This document shows, one piece after another, positions 1 through 9,071 of a stretch of DNA of 64,000 bases; position 1 is the stretch's first letter, and every line of letters begins with the position of its first letter. The notes under the pieces are model-generated. The model did not search any database. It saw only the letters and a list, made by a program, of their open reading frames with translations, and had not been told where the DNA came from. Origin of the DNA: Peptococcaceae bacterium UBA5752 (GTDB taxonomy: Bacteria > Bacillota > Dehalobacteriia > UBA4068); the NCBI GenBank assembly GCA_002419055.1, contig DIFI01000017.1, positions 62,001 to 126,000 on the forward strand, in the 5' to 3' direction. The position numbers and the translations under genes are program-made.

Positions 1-1
1 T

Positions 2-208
2 GCCCGCGATATCATGCAGGTGTTGGAACAGGAATACGCCGCCCGCTTCGGACGCAATCTGACATTGAACCGCCTCTCTGAAGTTATCCACCTGCCGTTG
101 CTGCCTGATAAGGGTAAATATATGCAATATGATTACAATCTTACGGCATCTGTTTATATAAAAAATGATATCGAGCTGCTGTTGCGGCTGAGTAATCAGT
201 TTCGATGA
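2..208 (+). CDS. C-terminal end of an unidentified protein (5' truncated by window edge)
   Basis: An open frame runs from the first bases of the window to a TGA at 206-208, and the visible 68 residues end in LLLRLSNQFR. The internal ATG at 14 has no ribosome binding site, so the gene begins before the window. It ends 17 bases before the next gene, with a ribosome binding site (TAGGAGT) in the gap, which suggests one operon with the LDH-like and flavin reductase genes. I do not recognise the family; nothing in the fragment shows a catalytic motif, a cysteine cluster or a membrane segment. Confidence 0.6.
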   Translation, partial: ARDIMQVLEQEYAARFGRNLTLNRLSEVIHLPLLPDKGKYMQYDYNLTASVYIKNDIELLLRLSNQFR

Positions 209-225
209 GATTTTAGGAGTTTAAT

Positions 226-1479
226 ATGTACTATGCCAAATTAGATGAAAACTATATATGTTCTTTAAAAGGCGATTTACCGGGGCAGAAAGTGCATCAA
301 TTGCCATCGGATGTATCTCGGACGGTTTTTTTGTTTGAGCGCGATCCGTTAACTTGCCGTGATGCTTTCGCCGTTACCCACCCTTGCCAATTGTCCGCGC
401 AAACAGAGGATGTGACTTGGCTGGCATCTGAGAGTTTACCGTCGGCGGAAAAACTGCCGCTACAAGTGACAGAGCTAATCCGTAATGACCAACTGCGTGC
501 AGTCAACAAATCGCATCCCCGCTGGAGAGAATTGCTAAATTGTACTGCTGCGGAGGGGAAAAAACGGGTCAATATTATCGCAGTAGGCGATGTCGGCGGT
601 ACTGTGCTTATTGGTCTGCGTCTATTGGGTGGCGATATACTTTCTTCTATCGGCATCTATGACCTGTCGCCCACGACTTTAGACCGCTGGGAATTCGAAG
701 TGGGACAAGTTTACTCTCCCTGGACCGAATATCAGCCTCCGCATGTAGCCATAATAGATGAGGAAAACATCTTCGATTGCGATATGCTGGTCTTTTGCGC
801 CACCGGCGGCGTGCCTCCGCTTGCGGAAAAAGGCGATGTACGTTTAGCACAGCTTGCCGTCAACAGCCGTTTAGTATCACATTATGCCAAACTGGCACGC
901 CAGCGAAGTTTTGGCGGCATCTTTGCGGTTGTCAGCGATCCGGTTGATCTGCTTTGCCGCATAGCATGGTTGGAAAGTAACCGTAATCATGACGGCCGCT
1001 GGGACGGCAAGGGTTTATTCACGGCACAGGTGGAGGGCTACGGTTTAGGAGTTATGTATGCGCGGGCAGCTTATTATGCCCGCCGCGACAGCCGCTTTGC
1101 TGCTTTTTTGAACGATGGCGCAGCTTATGGGCCTCACGGCTCCGAACTGGTTATTGCCAATTCCCTGTCTGATTATGACGATGACCTATCAAGGGAATTG
1201 ACGCGCCTGGCTGCCGAGGCTAATCTGGAAGCCAGGTCACGGGATTTCAAGCCCTTCATTGCGCCTGCTCTTTCCTCCGCTGCTTATCAGATACTCGACA
1301 CTTTGCGGGGACGCCCTCATCTCGGCGCAACTATGCTGGGTGATATCTTTTTCGGCGCTGTCAACCGGCGAGGGCCCTCCGGCATAGAGGTTTTTTCTCA
1401 TCCCCTACCGCAAGAGCTGCTATCCCGTATCCAATATTCTGCTGCTGTTTTGCAAAATTTGGGAGAACACTATGAATAA
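226..1479 (+). CDS. Lactate/malate dehydrogenase-like NAD-binding protein
   Basis: This 417-residue protein carries an LDH/MDH-type Rossmann domain in its centre rather than at the N-terminus. From about residue 113 it reads IIAVGDVGGTVLIGLRLLGG, the dinucleotide-binding loop, followed by an acidic residue after the second strand (IGIYDL), the DMLVFCATGGVPP loop and a VVSDPVDLL strand typical of the family. About 110 extra N-terminal residues precede it and are unlike standard LDH. I did not find the canonical catalytic His-Asp pair with certainty, so the reaction is open. The start is supported by TAGGAGT seven bases upstream. It overlaps the next gene by 8 bases, so the two are probably translationally coupled. 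The pairing suggests a 2-hydroxy acid or imine reductase working with a flavoprotein; that is inference. Confidence 0.7.
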   Translation: MYYAKLDENYICSLKGDLPGQKVHQLPSDVSRTVFLFERDPLTCRDAFAVTHPCQLSAQTEDVTWLASESLPSAEKLPLQVTELIRNDQLRAVNKSHPRWRELLNCTAAEGKKRVNIIAVGDVGGTVLIGLRLLGGDILSSIGIYDLSPTTLDRWEFEVGQVYSPWTEYQPPHVAIIDEENIFDCDMLVFCATGGVPPLAEKGDVRLAQLAVNSRLVSHYAKLARQRSFGGIFAVVSDPVDLLCRIAWLESNRNHDGRWDGKGLFTAQVEGYGLGVMYARAAYYARRDSRFAAFLNDGAAYGPHGSELVIANSLSDYDDDLSRELTRLAAEANLEARSRDFKPFIAPALSSAAYQILDTLRGRPHLGATMLGDIFFGAVNRRGPSGIEVFSHPLPQELLSRIQYSAAVLQNLGEHYE

Positions 1480-2518
1480 AGATTTAGTTCTTGTGATGCC
1501 TCATTGCGGTGAAAAAGAAAAAACACTGCGTATGCGCAGCGTACTCAAATATGCCCTTGAAGGCCAAAAAATCAGCCGCCGTATTGAGACAGTCAAAGAG
1601 CTAGAGGATCTTCAAGGTTGCCGTATTCTGTTTGCGGTCAATCTGGGGGCATCGGGAATCAACCTCAGTTTTTATGCGATGCTGAAAAAAATACGCCTGC
1701 ACAGTCACATGTTCGAAGGTTGTGTCGGTGGAGTGATAGTGGACGGACAAAGTGTGCTTTATACAAAAGCTGTGGCCCGCGACCTAGTCTTTGCTGCAAA
1801 TACGGCAGGCTGCGCCTTTATTGGCCGGCCGTTGGTGGAAGGACCGGCATCACTGGCCAATTTTCATATTTTGGCGCAAATAAATGATACCGATGAATGG
1901 TCGGCTTATCACCGTGAGGCGCGTAGTATGGTCGAACGCATCTGTTCAACCAAGCCGCCACGACCGGGACGCGGTGAGGTGCTGGTGCTTCATGCTTCTT
2001 CACGCAGTACATCCAACACTTTGATGCTGTGGGAGATGATCCGCTCTCATCTCGGCGAGCGTCCAATAACCGAAATATGTCTGCGTAACGGCACTGTCAA
2101 AGACTGTGTCGGCTGCCCTTATAAAACCTGCCTCCATTTTGGTGAGCAGAACAGTTGTTTTTACGGCGGAGTTTTAACCGAAAGCGTTTATCCGGCCATT
2201 CAGCGTTGTGACAGCCTAGTGATGCTCTGCCCCAATTATAACGACTCGGTATCCGCCAATATTTCCGCCGGTATCAACCGGCTGACCGCTTTATTCCGCA
2301 ATGTCCGTTTTTATGATAAAAAAACCCATGCTGTGATTGTCTCAGGTTATTCCGGCAGCGATATTGTGGCCGGACAGTTGATCGCGGCGCTTAATATGAA
2401 TAAAAGTTTCTATCTGCCGCCGCGCTTTTGCATCTGCGAAACCGCCAATAACGTGGGTAGTATCCTCAAAGTCGAAGGTATAAGTGAGCGCGCCGCGGCG
2501 TTTGCTAAAACGATATAA
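1472..2518 (+). CDS. NADPH-dependent FMN reductase-like / iron-sulfur flavoprotein-like protein
   Basis: The 348-residue product has a C-terminal flavodoxin-fold FMN reductase domain from about residue 168: the phosphate-binding stretch VLHASSRSTSNT, a cysteine-bearing segment (VKDCVGCPYKTC) and the loop LCPNYNDSVSA. The N-terminal 160 residues contain a second alpha/beta region that I do not recognise. The cysteines resemble those of iron-sulfur flavoproteins, but whether a cluster forms is unclear. It overlaps the LDH-like gene by 8 bases and is followed by a terminator, so it is the last gene of that operon. Likely role: flavin-dependent electron transfer or reduction of a small molecule in the cytoplasm, substrate unknown. 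Confidence 0.7.
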   Translation: MNKDLVLVMPHCGEKEKTLRMRSVLKYALEGQKISRRIETVKELEDLQGCRILFAVNLGASGINLSFYAMLKKIRLHSHMFEGCVGGVIVDGQSVLYTKAVARDLVFAANTAGCAFIGRPLVEGPASLANFHILAQINDTDEWSAYHREARSMVERICSTKPPRPGRGEVLVLHASSRSTSNTLMLWEMIRSHLGERPITEICLRNGTVKDCVGCPYKTCLHFGEQNSCFYGGVLTESVYPAIQRCDSLVMLCPNYNDSVSANISAGINRLTALFRNVRFYDKKTHAVIVSGYSGSDIVAGQLIAALNMNKSFYLPPRFCICETANNVGSILKVEGISERAAAFAKTI

Positions 2519-2530
2519 GTATTTATCAAA

Positions 2531-2579
2531 ACAAATACGTCGGTTTTGTGATAAGAAACCGGCGTATTTGTTATTTTTA
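2531..2579 (+). terminator. Rho-independent terminator of the LDH-like/flavoprotein operon
   Basis: A 16-base stem (ACAAATACGTCGGTTT pairing with AAACCGGCGTATTTGT, one G-T pair) with a 9-base loop lies 12 bases after the stop codon and is followed by TATTTTTA. Confidence 0.85.
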
Positions 2580-2677
2580 GAGACATTTACATATATATAT
2601 TATTCACAAATAATATATATTGTGATATATTTATACATGTTATCACTATAATCATATAATTATAGTGGAGGATCTAA

Positions 2678-3733
2678 ATGAGTAAGTCCAATGTTTTTAT
2701 GATAATGCCTTTCGAAGATGCATTTTTTGAAGCATATGAAATGCTTAAAGAAAGATTTGCTGATAATTTTGAGTTTTGTCATGCAGGGGACGATGTAAAT
2801 ACACAACAAAACGTTCTTAAGGACATTGTACAAATGATTTGTAATGCAGATGTCATCATCGCAGATTTAACAAACCTAAACTCAAATGTCTTTTATGAAT
2901 TAGGGGGTTGCTCACACTCTTAAAAAAAAAATGTTATTATCATCACACAGAATATAAGTGAACTACCGTTTGATATTGAATCTTACAGAGCAATAGAATA
3001 TTCTGTGCATTTTAAGAGATTTGATAATCTAATCAAAGAACTTGAGAGATACTTGAAAGGTGCAATAGACGGAACGGTAACTTTTGGAAATCCGGTGACA
3101 GATTTCTTATCTACTGTTAGCTCCACAATACAAAAAACTTATAAAACAGAAAGCTCTTTGGACGAGACAATTGGTGAGAAAGTATTCATTGATTTTTTGG
3201 TAGATATTGAAGAAAAAACATTATTATTTACAGATACCATTGTTGAAATGACGGCCGATCTTAATAATATGACGGATGATATAACTAAAGAAACAGCAGA
3301 AATTAATCGTGTCAAACAAAACGGGGGCTCTGGTACCGCATTATTTATGCGTAAAACAGCAAAAATAGTTGCAGAAAGCATAAGTTTTTTTGCTAAGAAA
3401 GTAATAATCATAACTCTAGCTACTTATATTTATGACCGGAAATTGAGAAGAATTGTATTGGCCTTCTAGAGAATAAGTATATCAATGAACCAGAAATAAA
3501 ACTGAAATAATAACATTTCTTAAATCATTATTCCAAATGAAGCAGACAATAATTACTACTTCCGAACAAACAAAAGATATGATAGATAGTTTTTCAGCCT
3601 TAAAACGATACAAAGTTATTTAGAGATTGACCTCAATAAGTTTTTACAATTTTCAGCACAGATGGTAGCCTCTATTGATAGGATTTTGGATAAGAGTAAA
3701 TTTGTGGTAGGACAAATAGACTTTTCCGAATAA
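2678..3733 (+). pseudogene. Decayed TIR/nucleoside deoxyribosyltransferase-like gene with at least five frameshifts
   Basis: The intact N-terminal part (81 codons from ATG 2678, with TGGAGG upstream) starts NVFMIMPFEDAF and contains DVIIADLTNLNSNVFYELG, a signature shared by nucleoside 2-deoxyribosyltransferase-like and TIR-like domains, some of which act in phage defence. The frame then breaks at a run of five G (about 2905-2909) and again at a run of ten A (about 2922-2931). Restoring both gives a continuous reading (LKKNVIIITQNISELPFD) that rejoins the frame of the 3005-3469 stretch. Further frame switches near 3440-3460, 3490-3510 and 3600-3620 are needed to read on to IDRILDKSKFVVGQIDFSE and the TAA at 3731-3733. 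The C-terminal half is predicted to be helical. This many breaks points to decay rather than slippage. Base composition is more AT-rich than the upstream operon. Confidence 0.8.
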
Positions 3734-3750
3734 ATAAATATTCTTTGATT

Positions 3751-3787
3751 AAAAAGCCTTGATATAAATAAAATATCAAGGCTTTTT
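3751..3787. terminator. Bidirectional terminator between the decayed gene and moaD
   Basis: A perfect 15-base stem (AAAAAGCCTTGATAT with its complement, 7-base loop) has A-runs on one side and T-runs on the other, so it can end transcription both from the plus-strand remnant and from the minus-strand AOR operon. Confidence 0.85.
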
Positions 3788-3791
3788 ATAT

Positions 3792-4070
3792 TTAACCTCC
3801 CGCAACGACCGGGAATATGGCAACTAAATCATTTGCGGCAAGTTTGGTATGGATTCCGTTAAGATGTTGGACATGCCGTCCGTTGACAAGGATGATGATT
3901 TCGGAGTTCAAATCCGTTTGCTCTTCGTCAAACACCGCATCCCTAAATTTATTACCGTACTTTTTGGACAGTTGCCGTAACAAATCGGCGAGATCATCAA
4001 CCGATTCATTCCAGCTTGTCCGTTTTTCGCCGGTATAATCGCGGATATAAGCAAAATATTTGATCTCCAT
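3792..4070 (-). CDS. moaD: MoaD/ThiS-family sulfur carrier protein
   Basis: This 92-residue protein has the ubiquitin-like MoaD length and ends in the required Gly-Gly (IFPVVAGG). In the family the C-terminal glycine is adenylated and converted to a thiocarboxylate that gives sulfur to the dithiolene of molybdopterin or tungstopterin. It is the last gene of the AOR operon, 39 bases after the NuoG-like gene, with AAGGGGTGA upstream of the ATG. Placement directly after an aldehyde oxidoreductase suggests it serves the tungsten or molybdenum cofactor, as MoaD-like genes beside AOR genes often do. A ThiS role is less likely in this context. No MoaE or MoeB partner is in the window. Confidence 0.85.
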   Translation of the reverse strand: MEIKYFAYIRDYTGEKRTSWNESVDDLADLLRQLSKKYGNKFRDAVFDEEQTDLNSEIIILVNGRHVQHLNGIHTKLAANDLVAIFPVVAGG

Positions 4071-4109
4071 ACTCTCACCCCTTAAAGTAATATCTTAACA
4101 CATCATACC

Positions 4110-4889
4110 TTATTTATCAGAATCAAGATACTCATCCAAATGCAAGCCGTCTTTGAGCCTTGTCGCTGCCCGCTTGGTCTTACAATAATTACAAAGCTGT
4201 AACTCCTCGATATTACCTACCGTTTCGCCCAATTTTTTGCGAACATGCTCCAACGACTCCGGCGTTGTGAAATACTCACCGCAATCCCGGCAGCGCAATA
4301 ACTCAAACGTCTTTTCCCAAATGGTGCGGTTTCCTTCTGCTTCGGTCATCTCGATTGCCTGCGTAGGACATATAATGGCGCACGAGCCGCAGCCAATGCA
4401 ATCCGCCGCCGGTTCGTTAAAGGCCGTACCGATCTTCTTTTTTGTCCCCCGGTTGAGCGTAGAAATCGCATTAGTGCCTAATTCCTCGCAAGCTTTGACG
4501 CACAAACCGCAAAGGATGCATTTACTGTCCGGATCGGCTTCTAAACGGTCGAACGGTTCGACATGATAGCGTGCAAGCAACCCTTTGATTCTCGCACTGT
4601 CCGGCGCAATTAAATTATACAATGCCAGCAATATCTTGCGTCTGGCCGCAATCATTTCACTGTTAGTGAATACTTCCATGCCGTCGGCTACAGGATAAGT
4701 GCAGGAGGCCACATATTGAGTTCTCCCGTTTTCATGTACTTCGACCATACATAAACGGCATGATGCCAAACCAGGCAGCGCCTCTGAATGGCATAAAGTA
4801 GGTATCTCAATGCCGTTGCGCCGTGCCACATCCAGGATTTTTTCGCCGGGATTGGCCGCATACGTTTTCCCATTTATGATTATTTGCAT
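4110..4889 (-). CDS. NuoG-like/HydA N-terminal-type iron-sulfur subunit
   Basis: The chosen start (ATG at 4889, AAAAGGAGG just upstream) gives 259 residues. Residues 1-80 are a plant-type [2Fe-2S] ferredoxin with C33, C44, C47 and C63. Two [4Fe-4S] motifs follow (CILCGLCVKAC and CIGCGSCAIICP, about residues 142-190). The last 70 residues carry two CxxC pairs (CRDC, CNYC) that look like a rubredoxin or zinc-ribbon site. The catalytic H-cluster domain of FeFe hydrogenase is absent, so this is the short electron-transfer version seen with NuoEF-type modules. It lies 16 bases after the NuoF-like gene. It probably links NADH/FMN chemistry in NuoF to the aldehyde oxidoreductase and its ferredoxin. 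Confidence 0.85.
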   Translation of the reverse strand: MQIIINGKTYAANPGEKILDVARRNGIEIPTLCHSEALPGLASCRLCMVEVHENGRTQYVASCTYPVADGMEVFTNSEMIAARRKILLALYNLIAPDSARIKGLLARYHVEPFDRLEADPDSKCILCGLCVKACEELGTNAISTLNRGTKKKIGTAFNEPAADCIGCGSCAIICPTQAIEMTEAEGNRTIWEKTFELLRCRDCGEYFTTPESLEHVRKKLGETVGNIEELQLCNYCKTKRAATRLKDGLHLDEYLDSDK

Positions 4890-4905
4890 CTTATCTCGCC
4901 TCCTT

Positions 4906-6702
4906 TTAATGCACTCGGATTGCATCCACCGCACAGCGTTCACGGCAACTGTTGCAATTGATACATTTTGCTTCATCCAAAACATGAGGCTGCTTTTTCT
5001 CGCCGCTAATGGCCGCCGTCGGACATGATTTTGCACACAAGCCGCAGCCGATACAAGCTTCTTGATCAATGTAAAGCTTTGTCAAGTTCTTACAAACTCC
5101 GGCCGGACAACGTTTATCTTTGATGTGAGCTTCAAATTCATCGCGGAAATTTTTAATATTAGAAAGTACAGGATTTGGCGCTGTTTTTCCAAGGCCGCAC
5201 AACGAATTAGCCTTGACCATTGACCCGATTTCTTCCAATAATTCGATATCCCCTTCTTGCCCCTTTCCTTCGCAAATATCGTTGAGGATCTTCAGCATAC
5301 TTTTGATACCTTCACGGCAAGGCACGCATTTTCCGCATGATTCTTCGGACAAAAATTTCAGGTAATAGCGGGCAAATTCTACCATACAGGTGCGGTCGTC
5401 AATGACGATCATGCCGCCGGAACCCATCATTGATCCTTCCGCGATCAGCGAATCATAGTCGATTGGCAAATCAAGTTTGCTTTCCGGAATACAGCCTCCG
5501 GAAGGACCGCCCGTTTGTACCGCTTTAAACTTACGTTTTTTCTCGATGCCGCCGCCGATGTCAAATATGATCTCCCGCAATTTGATACCCATCGGTACTT
5601 CCACCAAGCCGGTATTATTGATTTTGCCGACCAAAGCGAAAACTTTGGTTCCTTTACTCTTTTCACTGCCGATTGAGGCAAACCAATCAGCGCCTTTACT
5701 GATGATCACCGGCACATTCGCCCAGGTTTCCACATTATTGATGATTGTCGGCTTGCCCCATAAGCCTTGGTTTGCCGGAAACGGCGGTTTGGACGTCGGT
5801 TCACCGGTTGAGCCTTCGATTGAATGAATTAAGGATGTTTCCTCGCCGCAGACAAATGCGCCGCCACCGCGTACCACTTCAGCGTCAAACGCAAACCCGC
5901 TGCCAAAAATATTTTGACCCATAACTCCTCTTGCATGTGCATCGGCAATCGCCTTTTTCATGTTTTCCACGGCCAGGCCATATTCATCACGGATATACAG
6001 GAATGCACGATTAGCGCCGATTGCATAACCGCATATAGCCATACCTTCCAATACAGTATGCGGGTCTCCTTCCATTATCGAACGGTCCATAAATGCACCC
6101 GGGTCGCCTTCGTCGCCGTTGCAGATAACATATTTGATGTCTCCTTGAGCTTTGGCAGCAAACGACCATTTTAAACCGGTCAGAAAACCGCCGCCGCCTC
6201 TACCGCGCAAGCTGGATTTTCTTATTTCATCTATTACCTCTTGCGGAGTCATCGTCTTTAACACTTTTTCCAGTGCTTGATAACCGCCTTTGGCAATGTA
6301 ATCATCAATGCTGTCATTTGCTATACATCCACAATGACGCAAAGCAATCCTAAATTGTTTCTTTTCGAACGACCAATCATTCTTGGATTGGATCTTTGCA
6401 TTTTGTTGTTTATCAAAATACAGCAGTCTGTCGATTACTTCGTCTTTAATAATGCTTCGTTCAATGATCTCCTGAACATCTGTGGTTTTAACATGAATAT
6501 ATGTAATTTCTTGCGGCGTAATATGAACCAACGGGCCTTTTTGGCAAAGGCCATGGCAACCTGTTTTTTTGATATCGGCAACAACTTCAACATCCAAATC
6601 CAGTTTAGATATTATTTTTTGCATAGTTTGGTATATTTTCATACTGCCACTTGCCTGGCATCCGGTGCCGCAGCAAACAAATATCGTTTTTTTATTTTGC
6701 AT
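4906..6702 (-). CDS. NuoF/HydB-type NADH-binding flavoprotein subunit
   Basis: The 598-residue protein has the full HydB/HndC arrangement. An N-terminal thioredoxin-like [2Fe-2S] domain has C10, C15, C49 and C53. The NADH-binding glycine-rich loop is at about 166-173 (LRGRGGGGFLTG) and the FMN site NGDEGDPGAF at about 195-204. An SLBB region and the [4Fe-4S] motif ESCGKCVPCREG (about residue 465) follow, and two ferredoxin-type [4Fe-4S] clusters sit in the last 56 residues. Subunits of this form bind NAD(H) and FMN in bifurcating hydrogenases and related complexes. The start overlaps the NuoE stop by 11 bases. No hydrogenase large subunit is nearby; the partner is the AOR, so this is probably the NAD-reducing arm of an aldehyde-oxidising complex. 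The assignment is firm, the complex is inferred. Confidence 0.92.
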   Translation of the reverse strand: MQNKKTIFVCCGTGCQASGSMKIYQTMQKIISKLDLDVEVVADIKKTGCHGLCQKGPLVHITPQEITYIHVKTTDVQEIIERSIIKDEVIDRLLYFDKQQNAKIQSKNDWSFEKKQFRIALRHCGCIANDSIDDYIAKGGYQALEKVLKTMTPQEVIDEIRKSSLRGRGGGGFLTGLKWSFAAKAQGDIKYVICNGDEGDPGAFMDRSIMEGDPHTVLEGMAICGYAIGANRAFLYIRDEYGLAVENMKKAIADAHARGVMGQNIFGSGFAFDAEVVRGGGAFVCGEETSLIHSIEGSTGEPTSKPPFPANQGLWGKPTIINNVETWANVPVIISKGADWFASIGSEKSKGTKVFALVGKINNTGLVEVPMGIKLREIIFDIGGGIEKKRKFKAVQTGGPSGGCIPESKLDLPIDYDSLIAEGSMMGSGGMIVIDDRTCMVEFARYYLKFLSEESCGKCVPCREGIKSMLKILNDICEGKGQEGDIELLEEIGSMVKANSLCGLGKTAPNPVLSNIKNFRDEFEAHIKDKRCPAGVCKNLTKLYIDQEACIGCGLCAKSCPTAAISGEKKQPHVLDEAKCINCNSCRERCAVDAIRVH

Positions 6703-7180
6703 CTTCGATCCCTCCTTGATATTGTTGGAGTATTTGTCTCAAGGAAGCAGGTGTCAAATTGCCATGATATTCATCATTGATTACCGCAACAGGTGCTAGT
6801 CCGCAAGCGCCTATACAGGCAACCGTTTCCAATGAAAACAATCCGTCGGCGGTAGTTTCCCCGGGTTCGATACCGAGAATCGTTTCTATTTCCGAAAGCA
6901 GGTTTAAAGAGCCTTTAATATGACAGGCAGTTCCATCACACACCTTTATAATATACTTACCCTTGGGGGTAAGGCTGAATGCTTTATAAAATGTAGCCAT
7001 TCCACAAACCTTGACTAATGGAACATTAAGGTATTGAGCAACGGTCTTCATTGCTTCCGCAGGCAAATAATTATAATGTCTTTGTATATCTTGCAAGATT
7101 GCCAGCAAAAATCGGCGTTCCGGCAGATATTTTTGGGCAATCTTTAAAGTCTCCGATTTTATTTGCGATATTTCACTCAT
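6692..7180 (-). CDS. NuoE-type [2Fe-2S] thioredoxin-like subunit
   Basis: A 162-residue NuoE/HydC/HndA family protein. The four cluster cysteines are visible as CDGTACHIKG and, about 36 residues later, CIGACGLAP. The N-terminal helical part includes LLAILQDIQRHYNYLP, typical of the family. I placed the start at MSEISQ (7180), preceded by GGGGGGATAATT; an ATG 18 bases upstream lacks a clear ribosome binding site. The gene overlaps nuoF by 11 bases, the usual coupling for these subunits. It carries electrons between the NuoF flavin and the rest of the complex. Confidence 0.9.
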   Translation of the reverse strand: MSEISQIKSETLKIAQKYLPERRFLLAILQDIQRHYNYLPAEAMKTVAQYLNVPLVKVCGMATFYKAFSLTPKGKYIIKVCDGTACHIKGSLNLLSEIETILGIEPGETTADGLFSLETVACIGACGLAPVAVINDEYHGNLTPASLRQILQQYQGGIEDAK

Positions 7181-7253
7181 AATTATCCCCCCAGCCATTG
7201 AGAAAGAGAGGGAAAGAAGACCAATACTCCTTTCCCCATTCTTTCATTTTTTT

Positions 7254-9068
7254 TTAAAGCTGTTTCAAATTCAAATCTTGCATTTTCTCTGCAGTCGGTA
7301 CACCGGATGGGTTCCAACCGCGCAATTGATAATATTCGGGCAGCATTTCATGTAAACGGTTGACGCTTCCCTTATATGCGCCATTCTTTTGTGGCTCATT
7401 CAAGATTCTCGGCGGCAGCGTATCGTCTGCGCCTGTAAAACCACAGGCGTTATTAAAGACACGCTCCAGGTTCCAGATCCGTTCGCCGCATTTCATTAAT
7501 TCTTCCCCGGTATACTCAAACCCGGTTCCGGCTGATAATACTTTGGCAATGATATCAGCGTCAAGCGCAAATGTTGTAAATAGACAGAAGCCGGCAGCAT
7601 CAACTGCGGAAGTCAAATCCTGGAATATCTTGCAAACTGCAGCTTTACCTTCGGTAACAGCCGGGTCCAGCTTCATCGGAATGCCGAGGATTTCCGGCGA
7701 AGTCATATATCCACGAACATGGCAGCCGCCACGATTGGATGTTGCATATTCAAGTCCGATACCTTGTAATGTACGTGGCTCGTAGGCAGGCATTTCCTGC
7801 TTTTTAACGCTCATTGACAATTCGGCATGGCCGTAATGTTCGGCCAAACGATACGAACCTTCGGCCAATAAGTTACCGATACCCTCACGGTAAGCGGTTT
7901 TTTCGACCAGCTCTTTTAATATTGCTGCATTACCAAATGACAGATCACAACCGGCATCTTCTTTGGGCATATAACCGCTTTCATAAAGCTCCATCGCGCA
8001 AGCAATCGTAGTCGGCATGGAAATTGCATCAATACCCAATTCATTACAGCGGAAGTTTGCTTGACAGATGGCGTCAATATCGCTGATACCACAGTCGGCG
8101 CCAAAGCCCCAGCCTGCTTCATACTCTGGGCCTTCGCCAAATCCCGCATATGGCTTGAATGTGCGTGTGACCCTGCCACAACCTATAACACAAGAAAAAC
8201 ATCCTTTATTACGAACAAGATTCTTGTGCTCAATCATATACTCACCGCTCGTCTTGTCCGCCCATTCAATAGTGCCCGAATCCCTGAAGTTACGAACCGG
8301 CAAACCATTGGATTGGTCAAGAATATTGATAAGTATCTGCGTACCGTAGGCCTTTAATCCGGCGCCGGTGACAGGATTATCTTTTAATGCTTTTGTTGCC
8401 TCAGTAATAGCTGTTGCAAATCTATCCCTATTTGCTACATAAACCGGTTTATTGCCTTTAACTGCAATGGCCTTTAAATTTTTAGAACCCATGACGGCAC
8501 CGACACCGCTTCGTCCGGCGGCTCTGTTCATTTCGTTCAAAATACAAGCAAATTTGCATAGGTTTTCACCGGCAGGCCCGATACAGGAAATTTTTGCTCT
8601 TTCGCTGGTTTCGGTACGCAACAGATCAGTTGTGTCGGGCACTTCTTTGCCCCAAATATGAGAGGCATCTTTAATTTCAACTTTATCGTTATCGATCCAC
8701 AGATAAACCGGTTTTTCGGATTTGCCTTCGATAACAAAGCCATCATACCCCGCAAACTTCATTTCGGCGCCAAATTCGCCGCCTGAGTTTGAACTGGCAA
8801 TCGTATTAGTTAACGGACCGCGTGTTATTACCATGAAACGGCCGGATGACGGAGATCCGGTGCCAGTCAAAGGCCCTGTCAAATAATACATATTATTTGC
8901 CGGATCCAACGGAGCTACATTAGGACCGACTTCCTCACAATACATTTTTGTCCCCAGCCCACGCCCGCCAATATATTCACGTGCATATTCCTGGTTTAAG
9001 GACTCGGTCGAAATTGTACCGTTTGTTAAATTGACTCTTAATAACTTACCTTGATAACAACTGGACAT
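7254..9068 (-). CDS. aor: Aldehyde ferredoxin oxidoreductase (tungsten/molybdenum pterin enzyme)
   Basis: The 604-residue protein matches the AOR family along its length. The N-terminal domain holds GRGLGTK and GPLTGTGSPSSGR, which contact the bis-pterin cofactor. Cluster ligands are C290, C293 and C297 (CFSCVIGC), with the distal fourth ligand at C495 in DAAGFCLF. The GPEYEAGWGFGADCG loop lies at about 313-327. The family oxidises aldehydes to carboxylic acids, with electrons going to ferredoxin. Here the gene is the second of an operon that also encodes a four-cluster ferredoxin, NuoE, NuoF and NuoG-like subunits and MoaD, so electrons probably reach NAD as well. The true aldehyde substrate cannot be told from sequence. 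Only three bases separate it from the ferredoxin gene. Confidence 0.93.
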   Translation of the reverse strand: MSSCYQGKLLRVNLTNGTISTESLNQEYAREYIGGRGLGTKMYCEEVGPNVAPLDPANNMYYLTGPLTGTGSPSSGRFMVITRGPLTNTIASSNSGGEFGAEMKFAGYDGFVIEGKSEKPVYLWIDNDKVEIKDASHIWGKEVPDTTDLLRTETSERAKISCIGPAGENLCKFACILNEMNRAAGRSGVGAVMGSKNLKAIAVKGNKPVYVANRDRFATAITEATKALKDNPVTGAGLKAYGTQILINILDQSNGLPVRNFRDSGTIEWADKTSGEYMIEHKNLVRNKGCFSCVIGCGRVTRTFKPYAGFGEGPEYEAGWGFGADCGISDIDAICQANFRCNELGIDAISMPTTIACAMELYESGYMPKEDAGCDLSFGNAAILKELVEKTAYREGIGNLLAEGSYRLAEHYGHAELSMSVKKQEMPAYEPRTLQGIGLEYATSNRGGCHVRGYMTSPEILGIPMKLDPAVTEGKAAVCKIFQDLTSAVDAAGFCLFTTFALDADIIAKVLSAGTGFEYTGEELMKCGERIWNLERVFNNACGFTGADDTLPPRILNEPQKNGAYKGSVNRLHEMLPEYYQLRGWNPSGVPTAEKMQDLNLKQL

Positions 9069-9071
9069 AAC

